Assembly (NCBI GenBank): GCA_036268995.1
Contig: DATATB010000121.1
Span: forward strand, 1 to 40,408
DNA length: 40,408 bases
Source of the DNA: DATATB01 sp036268995
Lineage (GTDB): Bacteria > Planctomycetota > Planctomycetia > Pirellulales > PNKZ01
Direction of reading: 5' to 3'
Position numbers and translations under genes: made by a program. Below, one piece after another: positions 24,758 through 32,205 of the stretch. Numbering within the stretch: position 1 is the first letter of the stretch; every line of letters begins with the position of its first letter. The notes under the pieces were generated by a model. The model worked only from the letters and a program-made list of their open reading frames with translations. It was not told where the DNA came from and searched no databases.

Positions 24758-25873
24758 ATGGCCGCAGATCAGCCCGATATTCCACGGTTTCTGGCCAAGC
24801 CGGATTTCCAACTACTGTTGGACCTGCTTCGACAGCGCGGCTATCGCGTCATCGGTCCGCGCGTGGCCGAGGGAGCAATCGTCTACGACGAGATCGCCTC
24901 GGCCGACGAGCTTCCGCGTGGTTGGACCGACCAGCAAGCGCCTGGCCATTACCGCATCGAGCGGCGGGCAGATGATGCCTGGTTTGGCTTTGCTGTCGGC
25001 CCGCACTCGTGGAAACGATTTCTCTTTCCTCCGCGCGCCGTGATCAGCAGGGCAGATGCCACCGAGCAGGGCTGGACGTTCGCCAACGTCGAGGACGATA
25101 GTCCTCCCATGGCGTTCTTGGGTGTGCGGGCGTGCGAGTTGGCTGCGATCGGCATCCAGGATCGCGTGTTTCTCGACCATGCTTATGCCGATCCGATCTA
25201 TCGCCGTCGGCGGCAGGCAGCCATCATCATTGCCGTGAATTGCACCAGCCCGGCAAGCACGTGTTTCTGCACGTCGATGAAGACCGGCCCCGCGTGTACC
25301 AGCGGATTTGACCTGGCGCTGACCGAGATTGGCGAGGGTTTTGAGGTCTGCGTGGGCACCGAACGCGGCGCCGAGTTGCTGACCGCACTGCCGACTCGCG
25401 AGGCCACGCCGGCCGACCGTCGGCAAGCCGCGGAATTGCGCGACCAGGCTGCCGGACAGATTACCAAGCGGATGGATACTGAGGGCATTCGCGACTTGCT
25501 GCTGTCGAATCTCGATCACCCGCGGTGGAACCAGGTCGCCGAGCGCTGTTTGTCTTGCACCAATTGCACGATGGTCTGTCCGACCTGCTTTTGCGCTTCG
25601 GTCGATGAAGTCTCGGATCTCGACGCAGAGCATGTCGAGCGCGAGCGTAAGTGGGATTCCTGCTTCAATCCGGAATTCAGCTCTTTGAGTGGCGGGCCCA
25701 TTCGCAATAGCATTCGCGCGCGTTATCGCCAGTGGCTGACGCACAAGCTTGCTTCGTGGATCGACCAGTTCGGCACGTCGGGCTGTGTCGGTTGCGGACG
25801 CTGTATTACCTGGTGCCCCGTCGGCATTGATTTGACCGAGGAAGTCGCCGCCATCCGCGAGGCTCAACCGTGA
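24758..25873 (+). CDS. hydB: [NiFe] hydrogenase (group 3b-like) beta subunit, 4Fe-4S dicluster
   Basis: The 371-residue electron-transfer subunit links the hydrogenase heterodimer to the diaphorase-like gamma subunit. The C-terminal third has two ferredoxin-type cluster motifs, CLSCTNCTMVCPTC and CVGCGRCITWCPVGID. The N-terminal part contains FLGVRACELAAIGIQD and a cysteine cluster STCFC typical of HydB/HyhB. The gene overlaps the next one by GTGA (GTG 25870 start, TGA 25871-25873 stop), pointing to coupled translation. The order B-G-S-L matches cytoplasmic NAD(P)-linked sulfhydrogenases. Confidence 0.9.
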   Translation: MAADQPDIPRFLAKPDFQLLLDLLRQRGYRVIGPRVAEGAIVYDEIASADELPRGWTDQQAPGHYRIERRADDAWFGFAVGPHSWKRFLFPPRAVISRADATEQGWTFANVEDDSPPMAFLGVRACELAAIGIQDRVFLDHAYADPIYRRRRQAAIIIAVNCTSPASTCFCTSMKTGPACTSGFDLALTEIGEGFEVCVGTERGAELLTALPTREATPADRRQAAELRDQAAGQITKRMDTEGIRDLLLSNLDHPRWNQVAERCLSCTNCTMVCPTCFCASVDEVSDLDAEHVERERKWDSCFNPEFSSLSGGPIRNSIRARYRQWLTHKLASWIDQFGTSGCVGCGRCITWCPVGIDLTEEVAAIREAQP

Positions 25874-26715
25874 GTTCGCCCGCTGTCGTCGACAATCCAT
25901 GGCTCTCGCGACCGGCCGTGATTCGGGCAATCCGGCCGGAAATCGAGGGCGTCGCGACGTACCAGTTGCAGTTGGCCGACGCCGCGGCCAACGCTGCCTA
26001 TCGGTTCCGTCCCGGCCAATTCAATATGTTGTACTTGCCTGGCGCCGGCGAAATCGCCATCAGCGTCAGCAGCGGACACGATGGAGTGTGGGAGCACACG
26101 ATTCGGGTCGTCGGCAATGTGACGCGGTCGCTCTCTAAGCTCGACCCGGGCGCGACCATTGGCCTGCGCGGTCCTTACGGCTCGAGTTGGCCAGTCGACG
26201 ATTGCCGCGGCCAGGACGTGTTTGTCATCGCCGGCGGAATCGGTTTAGCTCCCTTGCGGCCGCTGCTGGGCGAGCTGATCGCCCATCGGGCCGATTATCG
26301 ACGGATCGTCCTGCTCTACGGGGCCCGTACTCCCGACACGCTCCTGTTCCAGGACCATTGCGCCGCTTGGGCAGCGGCCGATGTGGAAATCCACATCATT
26401 GTGGATCGCTCGATCCCGGGTTGGTCGGGCAACGTCGGAGTCGTGCCGCTATTGCTCGATCGCCAGCATCCGCTCGATCCGGATCGCACGCAGATTCTGT
26501 TCTGTGGCCCCGAAGTCATGATGCGCTATTGCGTGCGCAGTGCATTGCAGCGGGGTGTGCCCAAGCATCGATTGTGGTTGTCGCTGGAGCGCAATATGCA
26601 ATGTGCGGTGGGACTGTGCGGCCATTGTCAGCTCGGCCCGGCATTTGTCTGCAAGGACGGACCGGTATTTCGCTATGACGTGATCGAGCCATTCTTGCGA
26701 GTCGAGGCGTTATGA
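25870..26715 (+). CDS. hydG: [NiFe] hydrogenase gamma subunit, FAD/NAD(P)-binding
   Basis: The 281-residue subunit has a ferredoxin-reductase fold. The FAD domain contains YRFRPGQFNMLYLPGAGE and IRVVGNVTRSL. The NAD(P)-binding part contains FVIAGGIGLAPLRPLL and LLYGARTPDTLLFQ. The C-terminal 2Fe-2S motif is MQCAVGLCGHCQLGPAFVC, as in the PyrK/HydG family. It passes electrons between the hydrogenase and NAD(P)H. Translation starts at GTG 25870 within the hydB stop. The end overlaps the small subunit by ATGA. Confidence 0.92.
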   Translation: MSSPAVVDNPWLSRPAVIRAIRPEIEGVATYQLQLADAAANAAYRFRPGQFNMLYLPGAGEIAISVSSGHDGVWEHTIRVVGNVTRSLSKLDPGATIGLRGPYGSSWPVDDCRGQDVFVIAGGIGLAPLRPLLGELIAHRADYRRIVLLYGARTPDTLLFQDHCAAWAAADVEIHIIVDRSIPGWSGNVGVVPLLLDRQHPLDPDRTQILFCGPEVMMRYCVRSALQRGVPKHRLWLSLERNMQCAVGLCGHCQLGPAFVCKDGPVFRYDVIEPFLRVEAL

Positions 26716-27506
26716 CCGCCAGTCGTCCCAAACTGGCCGTATTCAAGTTCGCCTCGTGCGACGGCTGCCAGCTTACGCTCTTGGACTGCGAAGACGAATT
26801 GCTCGGCCTCGCCGGCAAGGTGGACATTGCCTATTTCCTCGAAGCGTCGAGCCATACCGAGCCCGGGCCGTACGAAGTGGCCCTGGTCGAAGGTTCGATC
26901 ACAACGCCGGGCGATCTCGATCGGATCCAGGAGGTGCGTCGCCAGTCGAAGTTTCTCGTGACCATTGGCGCCTGCGCCACTGCGGGAGGAATCCAGGCAT
27001 TGCGCAATTGGGCCGATACGGCGGAGTTCATGCGAGCCGTCTATGCTCGACCGGAATATATTTGCACCCTCGATCGCTCCACGCCGATTGCCGAACACGT
27101 GCCGGTCGATTTCGAGCTGCGCGGCTGTCCGATCGATAAGCATCAACTGCTCGAAGTGCTCGGCGCCTTGCTGGCCGGGCGCCGGCCACGCATCCCCAAT
27201 CACAGTGTATGCCTGGATTGCAAGCGTCGTGGCACGGTGTGCATCATGGTCGCACAGGGAGTTGCTTGTCTCGGTCCGGTAACCCATACCGGCTGCGGCG
27301 CAATATGTCCATCGTATGCCCGTGGTTGTTATGGATGTTTCGGACCTTCGGCTGAGCCGAATCTGGTGACGCTAACCAATGAATTCAAGAAGCTGGGGGA
27401 TAGCTCCGAAGTCATCGGTCGCGGACTGCGCAGTTTCAACGGATATGCGCCTGAGTTCCGCGCCGAGAGCCAGCGGCTGTCCGCCGGCCAGGAATCGGAG
27501 GGCTGA
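26712..27506 (+). CDS. hydD: [NiFe] hydrogenase small subunit
   Basis: The 264-residue subunit carries Fe-S clusters that wire the active site. Proximal-cluster ligands are CDGC (Cys16, Cys19), GACATAGG and RGCPIDK. Further cysteines CLDCKRRGTVC and GCGAICPSYARGCYGC supply the other clusters. There is no twin-arginine signal, so the enzyme stays in the cytoplasm, as expected for group 3 hydrogenases. ATG 26712 overlaps the hydG stop, and the large subunit starts 3 bases after the stop codon. Confidence 0.93.
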   Translation: MTASRPKLAVFKFASCDGCQLTLLDCEDELLGLAGKVDIAYFLEASSHTEPGPYEVALVEGSITTPGDLDRIQEVRRQSKFLVTIGACATAGGIQALRNWADTAEFMRAVYARPEYICTLDRSTPIAEHVPVDFELRGCPIDKHQLLEVLGALLAGRRPRIPNHSVCLDCKRRGTVCIMVAQGVACLGPVTHTGCGAICPSYARGCYGCFGPSAEPNLVTLTNEFKKLGDSSEVIGRGLRSFNGYAPEFRAESQRLSAGQESEG

Positions 27507-27508
27507 GC

Positions 27509-28804
27509 ATGGCAACCGGCCGCACGATCCGCATCGAGGCTTTTAGCCGCGTCGAAGGCGAAGGTGGGCTGCGACTGAAGATCCAAGGCGGCCGGCTCGA
27601 GGAAGTGCGGCTCGAAATCTTTGAGCCGCCTCGCTTGTTCGAAGCCCTGTTACGCGGCCGAGCGCTCGAAGAAGCACCGGACATTACCGCCCGGATTTGC
27701 GGCATCTGCCCCGTTGCTTACCAGATGAGCGCGGTTCACGCACTGGAAGCCGCCTTGGGCATCTCGGTCTCGCCTGAGGTGCGCCGTCTGCGTCGGCTGC
27801 TGTATTGTGGTGAATGGATCGAAAGCCACTGCCTGCACATCCACTTGCTCCACGCGGCCGACTTCCTGGGTCTCGAGAGCGGCCTGGCGATGATTAAGGA
27901 CTATCGCGAGGAATTCCAGCGGGGGCTGCGGCTGAAGAAACACGGCAATCAGTTGCTGGAAGTGTTGGGCGGAAGGCCGATCCATCCGATCAACGTCGCG
28001 GTTGGCGGGTTTTATCGCCTGCCGCGCCGCGATGAATTGACCGCTCTGATTCCCGAATTCGAGTGGGGCCTGGAAGCCGCCAGCCAGGTCGTGCACTGGG
28101 TTTCCGGGTTCGAATTCCCAGACTTCGATGGTGACTACGACTTCGTTTCACTGGTCCATCCTGCGGAGTACCCCTTCAACGAAGGTCGGATCGCTGTCGG
28201 TTTCGACTCGATGATCGACGTCACCGCGTTTGAACAAGAGTTTCACGAACTCCAAGTGCCGCACTCGACGGCGCTGCAAGCGCGTCGCGTGGCGACCGGC
28301 CGATCGTATCTGACCGGGCCGCTGGCCCGATTGAACCTCAACCGGGAGCGCTTGTCGCCGACCGCAAAGCGGCTGGCTGACGAAATCGGCCTGGAGTTCC
28401 CGTGCACCAATCCCTTCAAGTCGATCATTGCTCGGGCGCTGGAAGTCGTGCATGCATACGAGGAATCGCTAGCGATTCTCCGCGACTATCGACCGGTCGG
28501 GCCGTCGAAGACGACTTACACTGCTCGCGACGGCGAAGGATGTGCCGCAACCGAGGCCCCGCGCGGGCTGTTGTATCACCGCTATACGATTGGCTCGGAT
28601 GGATTGTTGAAGCAAGCCAAGATCGTACCGCCCACCTCGCAGAACCAGGCACAAATCGAGCACGATCTGAGCCGCTACCTGGCTGCAAGCCTTGATGCGA
28701 CTGACGAAGAATTGGCTCACCGCTCCGAAGCGCTCGTTCGCAGCTACGACCCCTGCATTAGTTGCTCAACCCACTTTCTCAGGGTTACGGTCGACCGTAG
28801 CTGA
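27509..28804 (+). CDS. hydA: [NiFe] hydrogenase large (catalytic) subunit, group 3b-like
   Basis: The 431-residue protein binds the NiFe(CN)2CO centre. The N-terminal ligand motif is RICGICP (Cys64, Cys67), followed by VAYQMSAVHALE, typical of group 3b. The C-terminal motif is DPCISCSTH (Cys416, Cys419, His422), followed by a nine-residue tail that a maturation protease would remove; such a protease gene is at 31533. The enzyme should couple H2 to NAD(P)(H), either way, and may reduce sulfur. The last 39 bases overlap the convergent membrane-protein gene, whose stop lies within the codons for the catalytic C-terminus. HypA-F maturation genes are not in the window. Confidence 0.95.
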   Translation: MATGRTIRIEAFSRVEGEGGLRLKIQGGRLEEVRLEIFEPPRLFEALLRGRALEEAPDITARICGICPVAYQMSAVHALEAALGISVSPEVRRLRRLLYCGEWIESHCLHIHLLHAADFLGLESGLAMIKDYREEFQRGLRLKKHGNQLLEVLGGRPIHPINVAVGGFYRLPRRDELTALIPEFEWGLEAASQVVHWVSGFEFPDFDGDYDFVSLVHPAEYPFNEGRIAVGFDSMIDVTAFEQEFHELQVPHSTALQARRVATGRSYLTGPLARLNLNRERLSPTAKRLADEIGLEFPCTNPFKSIIARALEVVHAYEESLAILRDYRPVGPSKTTYTARDGEGCAATEAPRGLLYHRYTIGSDGLLKQAKIVPPTSQNQAQIEHDLSRYLAASLDATDEELAHRSEALVRSYDPCISCSTHFLRVTVDRS

Positions 28805-29629
28805 GAGAGCGGGCGCACGACGCAGGTGGCAGTTCAGGACGCGCAGGCCGAGGAACGATAGCAAGACCAGGTTTGGGAATAACAGCGGTGCGAGAACCGG
28901 CGCGCCATAGATCAGGTTCTCGACGAAGTTTGGCGAAGTGCCGTGCAAGTCGGCGGCTAAATGAAAGTAAAATCCGAGCAGGCCTACGATCGCTTGGATG
29001 ACGAGAACCACGGCGCAGAGGGCCAGGTAAGGCCGCCCTACAACGATCAGCAACGGGACGGCCAGGAATCCCACAGCCAGCGCACTGCTGACGACCGGAA
29101 TCCATTCGGTCCAATGATAAAAGCCGTTTTGCGCGTGATCGGTCACGCTGAACAGGAAGTTCCCGCCGAAGCCGATCAGCGCCAGCAGCAGCACCCAACC
29201 GGGCCACTCGACCGATTCGTGATCCACGAGCCGATTCATGATCAGCAGCAGGCCGATGCCCGTGTAGGCCAGCGGCGCGGCGAAGGGCGCGGCATAGACC
29301 AGGCTGTCGAGCGTGTGTTCTTGAAAAAAGCGGCTGTCGAGGTGCAGGATCAGCCCGGACAGGCCGACCAGGACGGATGCCCAACCGACGAAGTTCCCTA
29401 GCCAGTGCCAAACGGCCGGTTTGCCACCGAACTGCAATGCGGCAATCGCCGCCAGCAGCAGCCACGGCGCAATCAGCGAATACACCAGCGGCACATACTC
29501 GGTCCATTCGCGGAATGCGTTCGTGCTATGGGCCAGGTAGATGTCCGGCGCCAAGCCGGCCAGGTTGAGAAATACGAAAACTTCCAATCCCAGCCGGTGA
29601 CTGCGATACCATTCAAGGCTTCTTGGCAT
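28766..29629 (-). CDS. Integral membrane protein, partner of octaheme cytochrome
   Basis: The 287-residue protein has about seven or eight hydrophobic segments. Examples are VFVFLNLAGLAPDIYLA, VYSLIAPWLLLAAIAAL, VGWASVLVGLSGLILHL, GWVLLLALIGFGGNFLF, ALAVGFLAVPLLIVVG and YLALCAVVLVIQAIVGLLGFYFHL. Several histidines lie at helix ends (SVTDHAQNGFYHW, LHLDS, YFHLAADLHG) and could bind heme b or a quinone site, but no known motif is certain. Its start ATG 29629 overlaps the end of the octaheme cytochrome gene by 17 bases, so the two proteins are translated together. It probably connects the cytochrome to the quinone pool. The longer frame up to 29884 lies inside the cytochrome gene. Confidence 0.72.
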   Translation of the reverse strand: MPRSLEWYRSHRLGLEVFVFLNLAGLAPDIYLAHSTNAFREWTEYVPLVYSLIAPWLLLAAIAALQFGGKPAVWHWLGNFVGWASVLVGLSGLILHLDSRFFQEHTLDSLVYAAPFAAPLAYTGIGLLLIMNRLVDHESVEWPGWVLLLALIGFGGNFLFSVTDHAQNGFYHWTEWIPVVSSALAVGFLAVPLLIVVGRPYLALCAVVLVIQAIVGLLGFYFHLAADLHGTSPNFVENLIYGAPVLAPLLFPNLVLLSFLGLRVLNCHLRRAPALSATVDRNPEKVG

Positions 29630-30851
29630 GGTTGCGCCGTAGTTCCTTGGCCATGCTTTTAATCTCGACCGTGTGCTTGAGAATGGGATAGTTCCCATGC
29701 CACTGCACGAAATCGGCGCCGCCCATGAACGCGCCGTGCTTCGACGTGCGGCCGTCGTAATGCCACAGGTCGAAATATTCGAAGTCGATCGGGTCCGCGA
29801 ACGGCCTGTCTGAGAGCAGGCCGTCCTTGTGCAACCCGGCAACGACAGCCTTGATATCCGCCACCTTCTCGTTGGTGTTGGCAACCACCGCCTCGGCCTC
29901 GCGATAAACGCGCTCGACCACTTCCCGGGTATGGCAATTGGCGCAGACGTCCTTCATCGCCGCTTGCGCCCGGGCAAAGTTGGGTCGCTTATCCGTGATT
30001 TCGGCGAAGAGATTGTACGACAACCGCTCGGAAGGATCATGAGTCACGGCCAGACCATTGAGTCCACTCATGTGGCACGTGGCGCAGGTCGGCACGAACA
30101 TGTCGCGAGTCGAAAGCTTGTCGGGCTCGGCGGCCAGATTGAGCTGCGCTCGTTGAGCTTCGAACATCACGCCGTGCTTGCTTTCCGCGTAGATCTCGAT
30201 CTGCGAGTGATCCGGGCCCATGTGACATTGGCCGCAGGTGGATGGCAGTCGGGCCAGCTCGACCGATGAAGTATGGCGGCTATGACAGGCAGCGCAAGTG
30301 CCGATGCTGCCGTCGGCATTGGGTTTGCCGATGCTGTGGCAACTGATGCACCCACTCTGTGTGGCCGATTCGCCCTCGAGGTGCGTGAGGGGATGCGGCG
30401 GCCGCTTCATCGAGCGCGGGTGGAATTGTTCGCTGAACGCGATTTGCTGGGCCGTAAAGGGCTCGCTGCCGGCCACTGCTGCCCAGGAAGGGCCCGCGTG
30501 GCGGCTGCGCAGAAACTGCTGGTAGATCGGCTCGTGACACGCACGACAATTGGCGGCAGTAACCTTCGTGTTGATCGTGAAGCCGTGATGGTCGCGCCCC
30601 TTCTGGCCTTCGGCAACCCGATGGCATTCGAGGCAGTTGACGTTCTTGCGGGCATGGGCGCTCAACTCATATTCGTGAACCACCGAATACTGTTGATTGG
30701 AATGGCACTCGGCACATTTGCCCGATGCACGCACCAGCGCCGCGGTGGGCTGTTCGGTCACGACGCGCGGCCGTTTGGAATTGACGGCGAAGGCGGCGAC
30801 GATCAGCGTTCCAGCAAGCACCAGCGCTACGAACACGGAACGGAAAGTCAA
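29613..30851 (-). CDS. Octaheme cytochrome c, hydroxylamine oxidoreductase-like
   Basis: The 412-residue exported protein has an N-terminal membrane anchor or signal (about 5-23, SVFVALVLAGTLIVAAFAV). It has eight CxxCH motifs in order: CAECH, CLECH, CRACH, CISCH, CAACH, CGQCH, CATCH, CANCH. The C-terminal stretch after the last heme, WHYDGRTSKHGAFMGGADF and then VQWHG, resembles HAO-family proteins. I cannot tell whether the Tyr that cross-links the P460 heme in true HAO is present; without it such proteins tend to be reductases of nitrite or hydroxylamine. Translation starts at TTG 30851, supported by GAAGGAG six bases upstream; the nearby ATG meets a stop at once. It lies between the PII-like gene and its membrane partner. 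Confidence 0.82.
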   Translation of the reverse strand: MTFRSVFVALVLAGTLIVAAFAVNSKRPRVVTEQPTAALVRASGKCAECHSNQQYSVVHEYELSAHARKNVNCLECHRVAEGQKGRDHHGFTINTKVTAANCRACHEPIYQQFLRSRHAGPSWAAVAGSEPFTAQQIAFSEQFHPRSMKRPPHPLTHLEGESATQSGCISCHSIGKPNADGSIGTCAACHSRHTSSVELARLPSTCGQCHMGPDHSQIEIYAESKHGVMFEAQRAQLNLAAEPDKLSTRDMFVPTCATCHMSGLNGLAVTHDPSERLSYNLFAEITDKRPNFARAQAAMKDVCANCHTREVVERVYREAEAVVANTNEKVADIKAVVAGLHKDGLLSDRPFADPIDFEYFDLWHYDGRTSKHGAFMGGADFVQWHGNYPILKHTVEIKSMAKELRRNHAKKP

Positions 30852-31018
30852 GGCATTCTCCTTCAGCCCCGAAACGCTTGGCCGTACAGAACGCTCAACG
30901 AATGATCCGGATGGTATCGAAAACGGCCGAGACAGTAAAGCGACACCAACGCCGGGTGATTGAAATGCCTAACGGCGACCAGGAGGTCATGGATGTCATG
31001 CCTGCCTGCGGTAAACGA

Positions 31019-31324
31019 TCAGAATGAATCGCTGTCGGCGACGTCCACCGTTTCGCTGTACACGGTCGCGGCGAACTTGGAAAAGATTTCGCTGTGGAGA
31101 TAGCCGATGATCGCTTGTGCGACGGCCGGCTGCACGAGAAACTCAAGCCGTATCAACGCGTCGCCCGAAAAATGATCTTCGATCAGCGCATGCCTGCCCC
31201 GGCCGTGGCACTTCATGGAAGTGTAGCCCCGTGCGCCGAGCTTGAAGCAAGCCTCCAGCAGCCTACGTTCGAGCAATACGTCGGCAATCACGGTAACACG
31301 GCAAATGGATACGAGTGTGCTCAT
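31019..31324 (-). CDS. PII-like signalling protein
   Basis: The 101-residue product fits the ferredoxin-like fold of PII relatives: beta strand VSICRVTVIADVLLERRLLEACFKLGARGYT (family: K-VTI-A----E-L---L---GASGYT). A loop rich in charged residues (KCHGRGRHALIEDHFSG), then IRLEFLVQPAVAQAII and the end TVYSETVDVADSDSF follow. The uridylylated Tyr loop of classical GlnB is not seen, so it belongs to the broader PII-like group (CPII/SbtB kind) that senses other ligands. ATG 31324 was chosen because the upstream residues of the longer frame do not fit the fold. A putative sigma-54 promoter (31379-31394) and tandem dyads precede it. The octaheme cytochrome gene follows after 167 bases. Confidence 0.75.
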   Translation of the reverse strand: MSTLVSICRVTVIADVLLERRLLEACFKLGARGYTSMKCHGRGRHALIEDHFSGDALIRLEFLVQPAVAQAIIGYLHSEIFSKFAATVYSETVDVADSDSF

Positions 31325-31378
31325 GGCCGAAACTTTCAAAAGAAAAGGTGAGGGCTCTAGCGTCGCAGCCAGAACCGA

Positions 31379-31394
31379 CGCAAGTGCCATGCCA
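31379..31394 (-). promoter_or_regulatory. Putative sigma-54 promoter of the PII-like/octaheme cluster
   Basis: The minus strand reads TGGCATGGCACTTGCG, 10 of 12 positions, GG-to-GC offset 12. Transcription would start near 31368, leaving about 45 nt before ATG 31324. The tandem dyads begin 76 bp upstream. Confidence 0.68.
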
Positions 31395-31469
31395 TGAGAG
31401 ATGCCGTCTCGGTTCGAGAATTTGGGGCGAAACAAGGCGTGCTCCGCTCTGGGGTGTGGCCAGAACCAA

Positions 31470-31504
31470 TGTGCGAATTCGTGCGCCATGTGCGGTTTTG
31501 CCCA
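31470..31504. promoter_or_regulatory. Tandem dyads between the PII-like and hydrogenase protease genes
   Basis: Site 31489-31504, TGTGC-GGTTTT-GCCCA, matches 9 of 10 positions. Site 31470-31485, TGTGC-GAATTC-GTGCG, matches 7 of 10 (first half perfect). They start 19 bp apart. They sit in the divergent gap. No sigma-54 promoter was found towards the protease gene, whose start is only 29 bp away, so they probably act leftwards. Confidence 0.6.
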
Positions 31505-31532
31505 AAGGCGGCGTCGGAGAGTTGTGGGCAAT

Positions 31533-31991
31533 ATGACTGAGAGCGACTTCAGCGGAATTTTGCTGATCGGGCTGGGCAGCCCGCATGGCGATGACCAGGT
31601 CGGATGGCGGGTAGCGGAGGAAATCTCGCGGCTGGTTCCGACTCTACCTACAGCATGTGTCGCTTCACCGATCGAGATTCTAGATCGTCTCGACGATGTC
31701 AAACGGCTCGTGATCTGCGACGCATGTCGCAGCGCGGGGGTTGTCGGGGGCATTTATCGGTGGCAATGGCCGGATCGGCAACTTGCACCGATTGAGTTTT
31801 CCGGTACGCACGACGTGGAATTGTCGGCGGTTTTGAAACTCGCGTCGGCGCTTGGTCGACTGCCAAAGCAGGTCACGATCTGGGGGATCGAAATCGAGTC
31901 CTCGCAGCCTGGACAGCCGCTCTCGGCATCGCTGGCACAGGAAGTAGCGCGAATCGCGCGAACAATCTGCGAAGACTTTCATGCCACCTGA
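31533..31991 (+). CDS. Hydrogenase maturation protease (HyaD/HycI type)
   Basis: The 152-residue endopeptidase trims the C-terminal tail of a [NiFe] hydrogenase large subunit after nickel insertion. Motifs are GILLIGLGSPHGDDQVGWRVAEE (family G-GN---GDDG-G), the metal ligand in VICDACRSAG and SGTHDVELSAVLKLA (family HxxxL). Its likely substrate is the large subunit at 27509-28804, whose tail after His422 is nine residues. The start ATG 31533 was preferred to the frame beginning at 31401, because the fold begins there. It is separated from the hydrogenase operon by the oppositely oriented octaheme cluster. Confidence 0.9.
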   Translation: MTESDFSGILLIGLGSPHGDDQVGWRVAEEISRLVPTLPTACVASPIEILDRLDDVKRLVICDACRSAGVVGGIYRWQWPDRQLAPIEFSGTHDVELSAVLKLASALGRLPKQVTIWGIEIESSQPGQPLSASLAQEVARIARTICEDFHAT

Positions 31992-32138
31992 CTCGGTGGC
32001 AGTACATATCGACGAACCGGCGCCCGGCGGATCACCGGGATTTTCGCTCCGCAACTACTCGCCCGCTGCGTTGATTCCAGGTATGATATTTGCGAAGCAA
32101 GACTGCTCATGAATGGGGTAGTCCGGTTGCCATTTTTG

Positions 32139-32183
32139 AAAAAGTCCGCCTGACCTGCCCCCTTGGTCATAGCGGACTTTTTT
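32139..32183 (+). terminator. Intrinsic terminator after the hydrogenase protease gene
   Basis: AAAAAGTCCGC (32139-32149) pairs perfectly with GCGGACTTTTT (32172-32182), an 11-bp stem with a 22-nt loop, ending in six T. The A run on the left would make it work in the other direction too. It isolates the protease gene from the signalling operon that starts at 32206. Confidence 0.75.
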
Positions 32184-32205
32184 CGCATTAAGGGACAGGG
32201 CTTTT

